Assembly (NCBI RefSeq): GCF_003347205.1
Contig: NZ_QQBJ01000013.1
Span: 1-64,000, forward strand
Direction of reading: 5' to 3'
Source of the DNA: Mycolicibacterium moriokaense
GTDB lineage: Bacteria; Actinomycetota; Actinomycetes; Mycobacteriales; Mycobacteriaceae
DNA length: 64,000 nucleotides
The notes under the pieces are model-generated. The model ran no database searches. It was not told the origin of the DNA and saw only the letters and a list, made by a program, of their open reading frames with translations. Numbering within the stretch: position 1 is the stretch's first letter; each line of letters starts with the position of its first letter. Both the position numbers and the translations under genes were made by a program. Positions 8,783-19,645 of this stretch are shown here, piece by piece.

Positions 8783-9757
8783 ATGACGACGCAGCTGTCT
8801 TGCGGCCTGCCGCCCGGACCGCATTTCGGCGACCTGGCAGTCCTCGCGGAGTCACTGGGTTATTCACGCGTCTGGATCTTCGACACGGCGTCGTTGTGGG
8901 AAGACCGGTTTGTGCACTTGGCACTCGCCGCTGAACGGACTTCGCGCATAGGGCTGGGAACCGCTGTCCTGATCCCACACGAGCGGTCGGAAATGTCGAT
9001 GGCGTCCTCGATCGCGACCATCGCTCGGCTGTCCGCCGGCCGATTCCGGGCGGCCTTCGGAACCGGTGCGACCGCGCGTCGCACGCTGGGACAGCGACCG
9101 GTGACGTTGCACGCGATGCGCGACTATGTGGCCACGGTGCGCAGCCTGTTGGCCGGCGAAACCGTCGAGATCGACGGCGGGCCGGCACGGATGCTCCACG
9201 CCGACGATCTGGCGGCGCCGCGGCCGCTGCACGTCGACATCTGGCTCAGCGTCTTCGGCCCGCGGGGCATTGCACTGGCAACCGAGATCGCCGACGGCAT
9301 CATCGCCGGACAGCCCATGGATCATGTTCTGCCCGTCGCGATGCTGATGCCGGCAACCGTGTTGGAACCGGGGGAAGACCGTGACAGCGCGCGCGTGCGA
9401 AACGCAGTCGGGCCCTGGAAGGTCGTCACCTACCACGAGGCCTACGCCATCGCAGGGCCCGACGCCGTCGATGCGTTACCCGGGGGTCGGGCGTGGCGGG
9501 AAGCCCTCGAGCGGCTCGCGCCGCCGGGCGAGCGCCATCTGATCACCCACGAGGGCCACGTCACGCACCTCACCGATCGCGACCGCGAATTGCTCGACCA
9601 CACCCCGGATGGCTTGGTGACGATCGGGACGCCCGACGAAATCGCCGCTCGTGTTGCCGAATTGAGCGGACAGGGGCTGCAGGAGATCATCTTCACACCC
9701 AGCGGCCCCGATGTTGAGCGGGAGTTGAAGGCGTTCCACGCCGCCGCGTCCAGATAG
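8783..9757 (+). CDS. LLM-class (F420/FMN-dependent) oxidoreductase
   Basis: A TIM-barrel oxidoreductase of the bacterial luciferase-like family, 324 residues. Supporting segments are the N-terminal LAESLGYSRVWIFDT, the LGTAVLIPHERSEMSMASSIATIARLS core, and the FGTGATARRTLGQRP loop typical of mycobacterial F420-dependent members. Mycobacteria encode many such enzymes, and the substrate cannot be read from sequence. It is alone on its transcript, converges on hisI with 17 bp between them, and is predicted to be translated from a leaderless mRNA. Confidence 0.85.
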   Translation: MTTQLSCGLPPGPHFGDLAVLAESLGYSRVWIFDTASLWEDRFVHLALAAERTSRIGLGTAVLIPHERSEMSMASSIATIARLSAGRFRAAFGTGATARRTLGQRPVTLHAMRDYVATVRSLLAGETVEIDGGPARMLHADDLAAPRPLHVDIWLSVFGPRGIALATEIADGIIAGQPMDHVLPVAMLMPATVLEPGEDRDSARVRNAVGPWKVVTYHEAYAIAGPDAVDALPGGRAWREALERLAPPGERHLITHEGHVTHLTDRDRELLDHTPDGLVTIGTPDEIAARVAELSGQGLQEIIFTPSGPDVERELKAFHAAASR

Positions 9758-9774
9758 CCGGCGCGGCAATCCGT

Positions 9775-10125
9775 TCAGCCTTCCGGTGCAAGCAGCATGT
9801 CGGCGTCGAAACAGCTGTGATCACCGGTGTGGCATGCGCCGCCGACCTGGTCGACCTCCAGCAGCACAGTGTCCCCGTCGCAGTCCAGCCGCACCGAGTG
9901 CACGTGCTGGGTGTGGCCCGACGTCTGGCCCTTGATCCACTGCTCGCCGCGAGAGCGCGAAAAGTACGTGGCCTCACGGGTTTCGAGGGTTCGGGCCAGC
10001 GCTGCGTCGTCCATCCACGCCACCATGAGCACCTGTCCGGTGCCCCGCTCCTGCACGACGGCGGTGAACAGACCGTTCTCGTCTCGCTTGAGCCGCGACG
10101 CAATTCCCGCATCCAATCCGCTCAT
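9775..10125 (-). CDS. hisI: Phosphoribosyl-AMP cyclohydrolase
   Basis: HisI hydrolyses the adenine ring of phosphoribosyl-AMP, the third step of histidine synthesis. It has 116 residues. The family motif [25 protein letters not shown], here broken as [10 protein letters not shown] and [15 protein letters not shown], carries metal-binding Asp residues, and the zinc cysteines are in [12 protein letters not shown]. The frame is open upstream to 10149, but MSGLDAG at 10125 is the family start, and its ATG overlaps the stop of an upstream mini-ORF (ATGA). It is the last his gene; hisE and hisG are not in the window. Confidence 0.95.
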   Translation of the reverse strand: MSGLDAGIASRLKRDENGLFTAVVQERGTGQVLMVAWMDDAALARTLETREATYFSRSRGEQWIKGQTSGHTQHVHSVRLDCDGDTVLLEVDQVGGACHTGDHSCFDADMLLAPEG

Positions 10126-10189
10126 CGGTATCGTCTTCTCTTCGCGCAAGCGCTCATCGGTGCCTTCTTCTCTTCGCGCAAGCGCTCAT
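10126..10189 (-). repeat. Two tandem 32-bp MIRU-like units forming overlapping mini-ORFs (hisF-hisI)
   Basis: Two 32-bp units (10189-10158 and 10157-10126) fill the hisF-hisI gap. Unit 1 reads ATG plus ten codons ([11 protein letters not shown]) from 10189 and stops with TGA at 10156-10154. Unit 2 reads [11 protein letters not shown] from 10157 and stops at 10124-10122. Each ATG overlaps the preceding stop as ATGA: the hisF stop with unit 1, unit 1 with unit 2, and unit 2 with the hisI ATG. This is the architecture described for mycobacterial interspersed repetitive units, in a different and shorter sequence. A role in translational coupling is inferred. Confidence 0.8.
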
Positions 10190-10968
10190 CGGACCACGAT
10201 CCCTTCCGCCGCCATCGCCGCCTTCACCTCGCCGATCGTCAGCTCGCGAAAGTGGAACACGCTGGCGGCCAACACGGCGTCGGCGCCTGCAACGACGGCG
10301 GGCGCGAAATGTTCCTTCTTGCCCGCGCCACCGCTGGCGATCACCGGGATGCTCACCGCGCCGCGGACCGCGCGCAGCATCCTCAGGTCGAATCCCGCCT
10401 TGGTGCCGTCGAAGTCCATCGAGTTGAGCAGGATCTCGCCGACACCCAGCTCGGCGCCCCGCGTGGCCCACTCGATGGCGTCCATCCCCGTGCCGCGGCG
10501 ACCGCCGTGGGTGGTGACCTCCCAGCCCGACGCCGTCGGCTGCCCGCCCTCGGGAACCGTTCGCGCATCGACAGACAGCACGATGCACTGCGAGCCGAAT
10601 TGGCGAGACAGTTCGGCGAGCAGCTCGGGGCGCGCGATCGCGGCTGTGTTCACGGCGACCTTGTCGGCTCCGGCCCGCAACAGCGTGTCCACGTCGGCCA
10701 CCGAGCGCACTCCGCCGCCGACGGTGAGCGGGATGAACACCTGTTCGGCCGTTCGCTTGACGACCTCGAGCATGGTGGCGCGCCCCGACGACGACGCCGT
10801 CACGTCCAGGAAGGTGAGCTCGTCGGCGCCCTCGCGGTCATAGGCCGCGGCCAGTTCCACCGGATCCCCTGCGTCGCGCAGGTTTTCGAAGTTGACGCCC
10901 TTCACCACCCGACCGTCGTCGACGTCCAGGCACGGAATGATGCGGACGGCGAGGTCCTTCGGGTTCAT
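10186..10968 (-). CDS. hisF: Imidazole glycerol phosphate synthase cyclase subunit
   Basis: HisF uses ammonia from HisH to convert PRFAR into imidazole-glycerol phosphate and AICAR. It is a TIM barrel of 260 residues. The catalytic aspartates are in [10 protein letters not shown] (Asp15) and in the LSVDART strand, and the phosphate loops TVGGGVRS and IASGGAGK are present. The ATG shares one base with the impA stop (TGATG). The stop overlaps the first mini-ORF of the repeat element upstream of hisI. Confidence 0.97.
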   Translation of the reverse strand: MNPKDLAVRIIPCLDVDDGRVVKGVNFENLRDAGDPVELAAAYDREGADELTFLDVTASSSGRATMLEVVKRTAEQVFIPLTVGGGVRSVADVDTLLRAGADKVAVNTAAIARPELLAELSRQFGSQCIVLSVDARTVPEGGQPTASGWEVTTHGGRRGTGMDAIEWATRGAELGVGEILLNSMDFDGTKAGFDLRMLRAVRGAVSIPVIASGGAGKKEHFAPAVVAGADAVLAASVFHFRELTIGEVKAAMAAEGIVVR

Positions 10969-11783
10969 CAGTAATCCTCCGGTGCGCCCGCCGACAGCAC
11001 GATGTCGAGCACCTCAGCGTGCACGGCCGGCGACCCTGCCAGGGCCCCTTTGGACCCGATCTTCCAATCCTCACCCGTCAGGTCGGTGACGATGCCGCCG
11101 GCGGCGCGCACCATGACCACACCGGCGGCGTGGTCCCAGACGTGACCGCCGAAGTTGAGAGCGGCGCCGAGGATTCCGGCCGCGGTGTAGGCCATGTCGA
11201 GGCCGATGGCGCCGTGCATCCGCATCCGCGAGCACTCGCGGCTCAGCGCAGACAACACCGCCACCCGGTAGCGGCCCGGAAAGCGGCCGCGGGAGTCGAT
11301 ATCGAACGTGCTGGTGCCGACGACACTGTCGGCCAGAGTGGCGGGTTGGAGCGGTGGTTGGGCAACACCGTTGGCGTACAGCGGCTTTCCGGCCACGGCG
11401 ACGAACCGCTGATTGATGAACGGCAGCCAGGTCAGACCTGCGACCGGTTCGCCGTCGCGCAGCAGTGCGAGCAGGATCGCCGCGGTCGGCAGACCCGCCG
11501 CATAGTTGATGGTCCCGTCGATCGGATCGAGCACCCACACCAACGGTGAGTCGACGTCGGCGCCGCCGAACTCCTCGCCGTGCACCTCGATACCGGTCCG
11601 CGAAACCAGCGCGTCCACCACCTGACGTTCGATGGCGAGGTCCACCTCGGTGGCGAAGTCGTTGCCCTTCTTCTGCACGGCCGATTCGGCGCCGTGGCCG
11701 GAGACGAATGGGGCGGCGGCCTCGTCGAGGATCACCGCGGCCTCGGAGACCACGGCGTCCAGATCGGTCTCGTCGAGCGCCAT
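10968..11783 (-). CDS. impA: Inositol-monophosphatase-family phosphatase
   Basis: A Mg-dependent sugar or inositol phosphatase of 271 residues. Metal ligands are Glu70/Glu71, Asp86 and Asp89 in LDPIDGT, and a C-terminal WDHAAG motif. It sits between hisA and hisF, exactly where impA (Rv1604) lies in M. tuberculosis. Actinobacterial IMPase relatives encoded in his clusters can act as histidinol-phosphate phosphatase, the step otherwise missing from this operon. That is an inference from context; inositol-1-phosphate is the alternative substrate. It overlaps hisF by one base and starts 6 bp after the hisA stop. Confidence 0.9.
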   Translation of the reverse strand: MALDETDLDAVVSEAAVILDEAAAPFVSGHGAESAVQKKGNDFATEVDLAIERQVVDALVSRTGIEVHGEEFGGADVDSPLVWVLDPIDGTINYAAGLPTAAILLALLRDGEPVAGLTWLPFINQRFVAVAGKPLYANGVAQPPLQPATLADSVVGTSTFDIDSRGRFPGRYRVAVLSALSRECSRMRMHGAIGLDMAYTAAGILGAALNFGGHVWDHAAGVVMVRAAGGIVTDLTGEDWKIGSKGALAGSPAVHAEVLDIVLSAGAPEDY

Positions 11784-11789
11784 CGCCGG

Positions 11790-12524
11790 TTACTCCCCTA
11801 CCGCGGCCAGCGCCTGTGGCAGCGTGAATCGGCCCGCGTAGAGGGCCTTTCCGATGATGGCTCCCTCGACCCCGGTTCCAGTCAGCGTGGCGATGGCACG
11901 CAGATCGTCGAGGCTCGACACTCCGCCGGACGCGATGACCGGTGAATCGGTGCGCTCCGCGACGCTGGACAGCAGGTCCAGATTCGGCCCGCCCAGCGTG
12001 CCGTCCTTGGTCACGTCGGTTACGACGAACCGCGAACAGCCCTGGGTGTCAAGCCGTTCGAGGACGGGCCACAGAAGACCGCCGTCGGTCTCCCACCCGC
12101 GGCCGCGCAGGCGGTGTTCGCCGTCGACGGTCTTGACGTCGAGGCCCACCGCCACCTTGTCACCGTGCTCGGCGATCGCGCGGGCGCACCACTCGGGGTT
12201 CTCCAGCGCGGCGGTGCCCAGGTTGACGCGGGCGCATCCGGTCGCGAGCGCGGCGGTCAGCGAATCCTCGTCGCGGATGCCGCCGGACAACTCCACGGCG
12301 ACGTCGAGTTCGCCGATCACCTCGGCAAGCAGCTGCCGGTTGGAACCCCGGCCGAACGCCGCGTCCAGGTCGACGAGGTGGATCCACTCGGCACCGTCGC
12401 GCTGCCAGGTCAGTGCGGCATCCAGCGCGGATCCGTAGTCCGTTTCGCTGCCCGCTTGGCCCTGCACCAACCGCACGGCCTTACCGTCCACCACGTCGAC
12501 GGCAGGAAGGAGAATCAATGACAC
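11790..12524 (-). CDS. priA: Phosphoribosyl isomerase (HisA/PriA)
   Basis: In mycobacteria this enzyme isomerises both ProFAR (histidine) and phosphoribosyl-anthranilate (tryptophan), replacing trpF. It is a TIM barrel of 244 residues with catalytic aspartates in LPAVDVVDG and VTDVTKDGT. The trp cluster in this window has no trpF, consistent with the dual role. The frame is open to 12659, but GTG at 12524 gives the family start [11 protein letters not shown]. There is no clear Shine-Dalgarno sequence, and hisH ends about 20 bp upstream. Confidence 0.95.
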   Translation of the reverse strand: MSLILLPAVDVVDGKAVRLVQGQAGSETDYGSALDAALTWQRDGAEWIHLVDLDAAFGRGSNRQLLAEVIGELDVAVELSGGIRDEDSLTAALATGCARVNLGTAALENPEWCARAIAEHGDKVAVGLDVKTVDGEHRLRGRGWETDGGLLWPVLERLDTQGCSRFVVTDVTKDGTLGGPNLDLLSSVAERTDSPVIASGGVSSLDDLRAIATLTGTGVEGAIIGKALYAGRFTLPQALAAVGE

Positions 12525-12543
12525 GGCCGACAACCTAGCGTCA

Positions 12544-13160
12544 TCACAGGTCCGATACCCAATTGGCCAGCAAAGTGGCGCCCGCGTCGCCGCTCTTCTC
12601 CGGGTGGAACTGGGTGGCCGCCAGCACACCGTCCTCGACGGCGGCGAGGAACGGCACACTGTGGGTTGCCCAGGTCAGCAGGGCAGCGGGATCGCCCTCC
12701 CAGGCCTGTGCGGCGTAGGAGTGCACGAAGTAGAACCGCGTGGTGGGGTCGAGCCCCTTGAACAACGAGCTACCCGCCGCGGCGTCGACGACGTTCCAGC
12801 CCATGTGCGGGATCACCGGGGCGTCCAGCCGGACCACGGAGCCGGGCCACTGGCCGCAGCCCGTCGACTCGACGCCGAACTCCACACCGCGCGCGAACAG
12901 GATCTGCATCCCCACGCACACGCCGAGCACGGGCCGGCCTGCGGCGACCCGGTCGGCGATGATCGTGTCGCCACCGATGCCGCGAAGCCCGACCATGCAC
13001 GCTTCGTAGGCGCCGACACCCGGCACCACCAGTCCGTCGGCACGTGCGGCCGCATTCGGATCGGCCGTCACCTCGACGTCGGCACCGACCCGTTCGAGTG
13101 CACGCTGGGCCGAACGCAGATTGCCGGAACCGTAGTCGAGCACGACGACGGACTTTGTTG

Positions 13161-13164
<4 letters not shown>
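12544..13164 (-). CDS. hisH: Imidazole glycerol phosphate synthase glutaminase subunit
   Basis: HisH is the class I glutamine amidotransferase that supplies ammonia to HisF. It has 206 residues. The triad is Cys83 (GVCVGMQ), His187 and Glu189 (QFHPEKSG); the PGVGAY oxyanion-loop region is at 48-53. The GTG start overlaps the hisB stop (GTGA). impA lies between the two IGPS subunits, and priA follows hisH. Confidence 0.97.
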
Positions 13165-16203
<3,039 letters not shown>

Positions 16204-16209
16204 GCGTCC

Positions 16210-16215
16210 ATTGTC
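16210..16215 (-). promoter_or_regulatory. Predicted -10 box of the his operon
   Basis: GACAAT keeps the conserved A at position 2 and T at position 6 and lies 6 nt before the hisD GTG. This is the leaderless spacing. No histidine-rich leader peptide or attenuator is visible upstream. Confidence 0.4.
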
Positions 16216-16283
16216 CCAGAACAGGCCAAATCGATATCAGCGCGGCGTCGGCGGCCGCGTCGCTGGTCAGATGCGCGCAGCGC

Positions 16284-16772
16284 TCACTTGCACAATTCGG
16301 TGATCTTCGCGTTGGCCTCGTCGGCCTGCTTGAGCCGCGCGGCCTGGCCCGGATCGGAGTTGGGAATGCCCGATGTGGAGCGGGCGCCGATGTCCATCAG
16401 GTTGTTCGCAAACTTGCGAATGGCCTCCGCCAGCTCCGGCGGCGTCCCGGGCTGCAGCCGCGCCAGCAGATACTGACCACCGTCATACAGCGCCAGCCGG
16501 GCGTTGGCCGCTACCGCCATCGAGCCGGTGACGTCCTCCGGACCGCCGGGGGGCTGCAGGTTCGTGTTGATCTGGACACCGTTGCGGATGACGTTGAACG
16601 CCTCACAGATGGCACCTTTGGGATCGTCGGTCGTCGTGCCGGTGAAGACCTGCGCGTCTTTCGACGGCTCCTTCATCAATGCCCACACGGCAAGGCCGGC
16701 GGCGACGAGCGCGACGACCAGCGCCGCGACAGAAACGATAAATCCCCTGGAAGACCCCGTTGGCTCAGACAT
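16284..16772 (-). CDS. Membrane-anchored protein of unknown function
   Basis: A 162-residue protein with one N-terminal membrane segment (about residues 11-32) and an extracytoplasmic domain containing two cysteines (EAFNV region and C-terminal LCK), which could form a disulfide. I recognise no enzymatic motif. It resembles the many mycobacterial signal-anchored Ala/Asn-rich envelope proteins. It lies upstream of hisD on the same strand, separated by 80 bp, and has its own predicted promoter. Confidence 0.75.
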   Translation of the reverse strand: MSEPTGSSRGFIVSVAALVVALVAAGLAVWALMKEPSKDAQVFTGTTTDDPKGAICEAFNVIRNGVQINTNLQPPGGPEDVTGSMAVAANARLALYDGGQYLLARLQPGTPPELAEAIRKFANNLMDIGARSTSGIPNSDPGQAARLKQADEANAKITELCK

Positions 16773-16779
16773 GCGGCTG

Positions 16780-16785
16780 ATGGTA
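16780..16785 (-). promoter_or_regulatory. -10 box for a predicted leaderless mRNA
   Basis: TACCAT lies 7 nt before the ATG at 16772, the spacing expected for a leaderless transcript. Confidence 0.5.
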
Positions 16786-16873
16786 ACGGCGATTGCGCCC
16801 CAGCCAGCGAACTTTGCCCGCGCGAGTCGCTACCAATATCCGCCAGCCACGTCGGAGGCCGCGGCCGGGTGCG

Positions 16874-16879
16874 TAATGT
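16874..16879 (+). promoter_or_regulatory. -10 box that decides the start of the Ddn-like gene
   Basis: TAATGT lies 7 nt before the ATG at 16887, predicting a leaderless mRNA. The in-frame GTG at 16869 lies upstream of this box and is therefore unlikely to be used. Confidence 0.55.
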
Positions 16880-16886
16880 CGGCGCC

Positions 16887-17297
16887 ATGTCCGCCAAGGA
16901 TCACCCCAACAACGCGCCCGGCGTGCCGATGATCTATCCGCCCACCGTCGAACGCCTGCAGATCAAGTACATGAACCCGCTGGTCAAGCGCATCGCCCGA
17001 GTGATGCCCGGCGTCGCCAAGATCAGGCACAAGGGCCGCAAGTCCGGCAAGACCTACGAAACCGTCGTGACCCCCTTCCGCAAGGGCGACGTTCTCGCGA
17101 TCACGCTGGGCCATGGCAAAACGGACTGGGTCAAGAACGTCCTCGCCGCTAACGAGGCCGACGTGGTGTTCGGCAGCCGCGTGGTGCATATCGTCAACCC
17201 GCGCATCGTGCCGGCGGGCGGCAACGCCGAGGGCCTGCCGTACATGGCTCGTGTGCAGGCCCGAGTAATGGGAGTGCTCGTCGCCGACATCGCGTGA
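16887..17297 (+). CDS. Deazaflavin (F420)-dependent nitroreductase family protein (DUF385-like)
   Basis: A 136-residue member of the F420-binding split-barrel family that includes Ddn. It shows the characteristic IRHKGRKSGKTYETVVTPF segment (phosphate-binding Lys/Arg, then a beta-strand pair) and later strands as far as the Val/Ile-rich C-terminus. Substrate unknown; the genus has many paralogues, and another one lies at 41650-42087. It is followed by a LysE exporter 12 bp downstream, so the two may be co-transcribed. Confidence 0.78.
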   Translation: MSAKDHPNNAPGVPMIYPPTVERLQIKYMNPLVKRIARVMPGVAKIRHKGRKSGKTYETVVTPFRKGDVLAITLGHGKTDWVKNVLAANEADVVFGSRVVHIVNPRIVPAGGNAEGLPYMARVQARVMGVLVADIA

Positions 17298-17309
17298 CAC
17301 ACTGTCGCG

Positions 17310-17948
17310 ATGGCGTGGCAAGTCTGGTTGGCGTTTTTCGGTGCGGCCGTGGCGATCGCGGTGTCCCCCGGCGCAGGCGCCATCCAGTCGATGGCCACCG
17401 GACTGACCCATGGTGTGCGGCGCGGATACTGGAGCATCCTCGGGCTTGAAATCGGCCTCATGCTGCAGTTGGCGCTGGTGGCCCTCGGCCTGGGCGCGAT
17501 CGTCACCAACTCGATCCTCGCGTTCAACGTCGTCAAGTGGATCGGTGTCGCGTACCTGATCTATCTCGCGGTGCGGCAATGGCGCACCGCGACAATCGAT
17601 TTGCGTGCGCAGATCGGGCATGCGACGAGCGGCGGCAGGCTGTCTCTGGTGCTCCGTGGTTTCCTGGTCAACGCCACCAACCCGAAGGGTCTGGTGTTCT
17701 TTCTCGCCGTGCTACCGCAATTCGTCGTGCCGACCGCGCCACTGCTGCCGCAATACCTCGCGATCGGCGTGACCATGGTCGGCGTCGACCTGGTGGTGAT
17801 GGGCCTCTACAGCGCGCTCGCCGCTCGGCTTCTGAAGTGGATGAACACGCCCCGGCAACAGACGACGGTCAACCGGGTGTTCTCCGCGTTGTTCGCCACC
17901 GCGGCGGTCGTGCTGTCGTTGGTGCGCCGCGGCGCGGCCAGCGCCTGA
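17310..17948 (+). CDS. LysE/RhtB-family amino-acid exporter
   Basis: A 212-residue inner-membrane exporter with about six membrane segments. The family N-terminus is seen in AVSPGAGAIQSMATGLTHG, and NATNPKGLVFFLAVLPQF is the hallmark LysE motif. The exported solute (amino acid or homoserine lactone-like) cannot be determined. It converges on the alcohol dehydrogenase gene with 36 bp between them. A weak CACACT box sits 6 nt before the ATG, so it may also have its own leaderless transcript. Confidence 0.85.
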   Translation: MAWQVWLAFFGAAVAIAVSPGAGAIQSMATGLTHGVRRGYWSILGLEIGLMLQLALVALGLGAIVTNSILAFNVVKWIGVAYLIYLAVRQWRTATIDLRAQIGHATSGGRLSLVLRGFLVNATNPKGLVFFLAVLPQFVVPTAPLLPQYLAIGVTMVGVDLVVMGLYSALAARLLKWMNTPRQQTTVNRVFSALFATAAVVLSLVRRGAASA

Positions 17949-17984
17949 GCGCGCTCACCGCGGCGGCCGCCGGTCTTTTGGACG

Positions 17985-19013
17985 CTACGTCCGCGTGAAG
18001 ACCGTCTTGCCCGTCATCGTCGGCCAGACGGACGGCGCGTCGTCCCACGGCACGACCCGCTGTACCGCAGGCGACAGATCGCAAGAGGCAGCGAGCAGTT
18101 CGAGGATCTCCGGAATCACCGCACGTGCGTTGACCCGGCCGGTGACGAACCGCACCCCGCGCGTGTACATCGGCAGCAGCGGCATCTCCACGCCGCCCTG
18201 GTAGTAGATCCCCGTGTCGGTGCACACACCGTCCGGCCATGTCGCCCGCAGTGTCGCCGAGAGCACCGAAGGGTCCGCCGAGGTGTGCACCGTCACCGGG
18301 TATGGGTCCCACGACTTGTCGGGCTTGCGCCGATCGTGAACCCGCGCACCGAGTTTCTCGGCCATGGCGAGCCGCTGCCCGTCGGTGTCCACGTAGTCGA
18401 CCTGCGCGCCGTATGCCAGTCCGAACGCCGCGGCGTACAAGCCGATCGACAGCCGGCCGACGACCAGCACGCGGCGGTCGACGTCGTCGAGGCCGGCGAG
18501 TTCGCTCCGGAAGGGGCCGACTGCCCGCCACCCGTCGGGGATGTTGTCCGACAGCGAGGCGATCGACACCGGATCGACGCCGGCAGGCACGGCAATCAGC
18601 ATCGCGTCGGCGAACGGCACGAGCACCAGATCAGCCATGAACCCGCCACCGTCCAGACCGGCGAGCGGTGCCATCCCGTACATCGCCATCAGCGGCAGCG
18701 ACGCGCACGAACCCGTCGCTCCGCGCCGACACGGACCGCACCGCCCGCAGTTGATCTGAAACGGCACGACGACCCGGTCACCGACGCGGACCGTTGTCAC
18801 GTCTGCACCGACAGCGACGACCTCCGCAAGACCCTCGTGCCCCACGGCGTGACCGGGCGGCATCGGCAACACGCCACGGGCGACCCCGACGTCGAGGTCG
18901 CAGCACGCCACCATCAGGGGGCGAACCAGCGCCTGCCGAGCATCGGAGATCTGCGGCTCCGCGGCGTCGCGCCACGCGTATCGTCCGGCCTCCTCGAACA
19001 CCAGCTGCTGCAT
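17985..19013 (-). CDS. Zinc-dependent alcohol dehydrogenase (MDR family)
   Basis: A medium-chain dehydrogenase of 342 residues. The catalytic zinc site includes Cys38 and His59-Glu60 (GHEG), and the structural zinc cysteines are Cys89, Cys92, Cys95 and Cys103. The dinucleotide-binding region around VLVVGRLSIGLYAAAFGLAYG lacks the full GxGxxG, so cofactor preference is uncertain. It is divergent from a TetR-family gene with an operator between them, so it is probably repressed by that regulator and induced by an unknown alcohol, aldehyde or xenobiotic. Confidence 0.87.
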   Translation of the reverse strand: MQQLVFEEAGRYAWRDAAEPQISDARQALVRPLMVACCDLDVGVARGVLPMPPGHAVGHEGLAEVVAVGADVTTVRVGDRVVVPFQINCGRCGPCRRGATGSCASLPLMAMYGMAPLAGLDGGGFMADLVLVPFADAMLIAVPAGVDPVSIASLSDNIPDGWRAVGPFRSELAGLDDVDRRVLVVGRLSIGLYAAAFGLAYGAQVDYVDTDGQRLAMAEKLGARVHDRRKPDKSWDPYPVTVHTSADPSVLSATLRATWPDGVCTDTGIYYQGGVEMPLLPMYTRGVRFVTGRVNARAVIPEILELLAASCDLSPAVQRVVPWDDAPSVWPTMTGKTVFTRT

Positions 19014-19032
19014 GCCCGTCGCCCTTCTTTAG

Positions 19033-19060
19033 CGGTCGTTCAAGTATTCTTGAGCGACCG
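19033..19060. promoter_or_regulatory. TetR-type operator between adh and tetR
   Basis: CGGTCGTTCAAG-N4-CTTGAGCGACCG is a 28-bp inverted repeat with one mismatch. A second, imperfect copy of the half-site (CGTTCTAGTATTGTCAAG) follows directly and overlaps the tetR -10 box. This is the expected arrangement for an autoregulated TetR repressor that controls both divergent genes. Confidence 0.75.
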
Positions 19061-19063
19061 TTC

Positions 19064-19069
19064 TAGTAT
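19064..19069 (+). promoter_or_regulatory. Predicted -10 box of the TetR gene
   Basis: TAGTAT fits TANNNT and ends 9 nt before the ATG at 19079, so the 5' UTR would be two or three nucleotides. It lies inside the second operator half, consistent with autorepression. Confidence 0.55.
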
Positions 19070-19078
19070 TGTCAAGGG

Positions 19079-19645
19079 ATGCCTCGCCCCGATCGCAGCC
19101 GTACCGCGCTGGTCGACACCGCGGCTCTGCTGTTTCGCAGACAGGGCTACGCCGCGACCGGCGTGAACCAGATTCTCGAGGTCGCCAACGTCAAGGCCGG
19201 CTCGCTGTATCACCATTTCCCCGACGGCAAACAGGAACTCGCCGCCGCTGTCGTCGAGTCCGCGGGCGGCGAGATCGAACGGCTGCTGCGGCGCTTTCTC
19301 GCGAGCGACTCCTCGGTGGCCGACATCGTCGACGGCTGGATCGATCTGCTCGTCGCGCAACTGGCCTCGGATCAGCGCGACGGCTGTCCGATCGAGCCCA
19401 TCGCCACCGAGTCGGTCAACGCCAGCGCACAGGTACGCGAGGCCTCGGCTCGCGCGTTCGCCGGCTGGAGCAGCGCCGTCGCCGAGCGCCTCCGCGCTGA
19501 CGGCCGGCCGGGGCCCGACGCCCAGCAGACCGCGCTCGCGGTCATCGCGCTGATCGAGGGTGCGTTGATCCTCTCGCGCATCGCAGGCGACCAGGCGGCA
19601 TTGGACGCGGCGAAGACGGCGGCGCGATCGCTGCTGTCCCGCTAG
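19079..19645 (+). CDS. TetR/AcrR-family transcriptional repressor
   Basis: A 188-residue regulator. The N-terminal HTH spans about residues 8-50, with the recognition helix in VNQILEVANVKAGSLYHHFPDGKQEL (read as VNQILEVANVKAGS and LYHHFPDGKQEL). The C-terminal ligand domain resembles the LmrA/YxaF-like branch. It is divergent from the alcohol dehydrogenase gene, and the 65-bp spacer carries the palindromic operator. Its stop codon overlaps the convergent nadC stop (CTAG). Confidence 0.9.
   Translation: MPRPDRSRTALVDTAALLFRRQGYAATGVNQILEVANVKAGSLYHHFPDGKQELAAAVVESAGGEIERLLRRFLASDSSVADIVDGWIDLLVAQLASDQRDGCPIEPIATESVNASAQVREASARAFAGWSSAVAERLRADGRPGPDAQQTALAVIALIEGALILSRIAGDQAALDAAKTAARSLLSR

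Noticed and set aside
16204-16283. His leader/attenuator upstream of hisD
   Set aside because: No run of His codons or terminator hairpin is present; a leaderless hisD start is more consistent.
17949-17984. Rho-independent terminator between lysE and adh
   Set aside because: The GC-rich palindrome has no loop of sensible size, and only a short T-tract follows.
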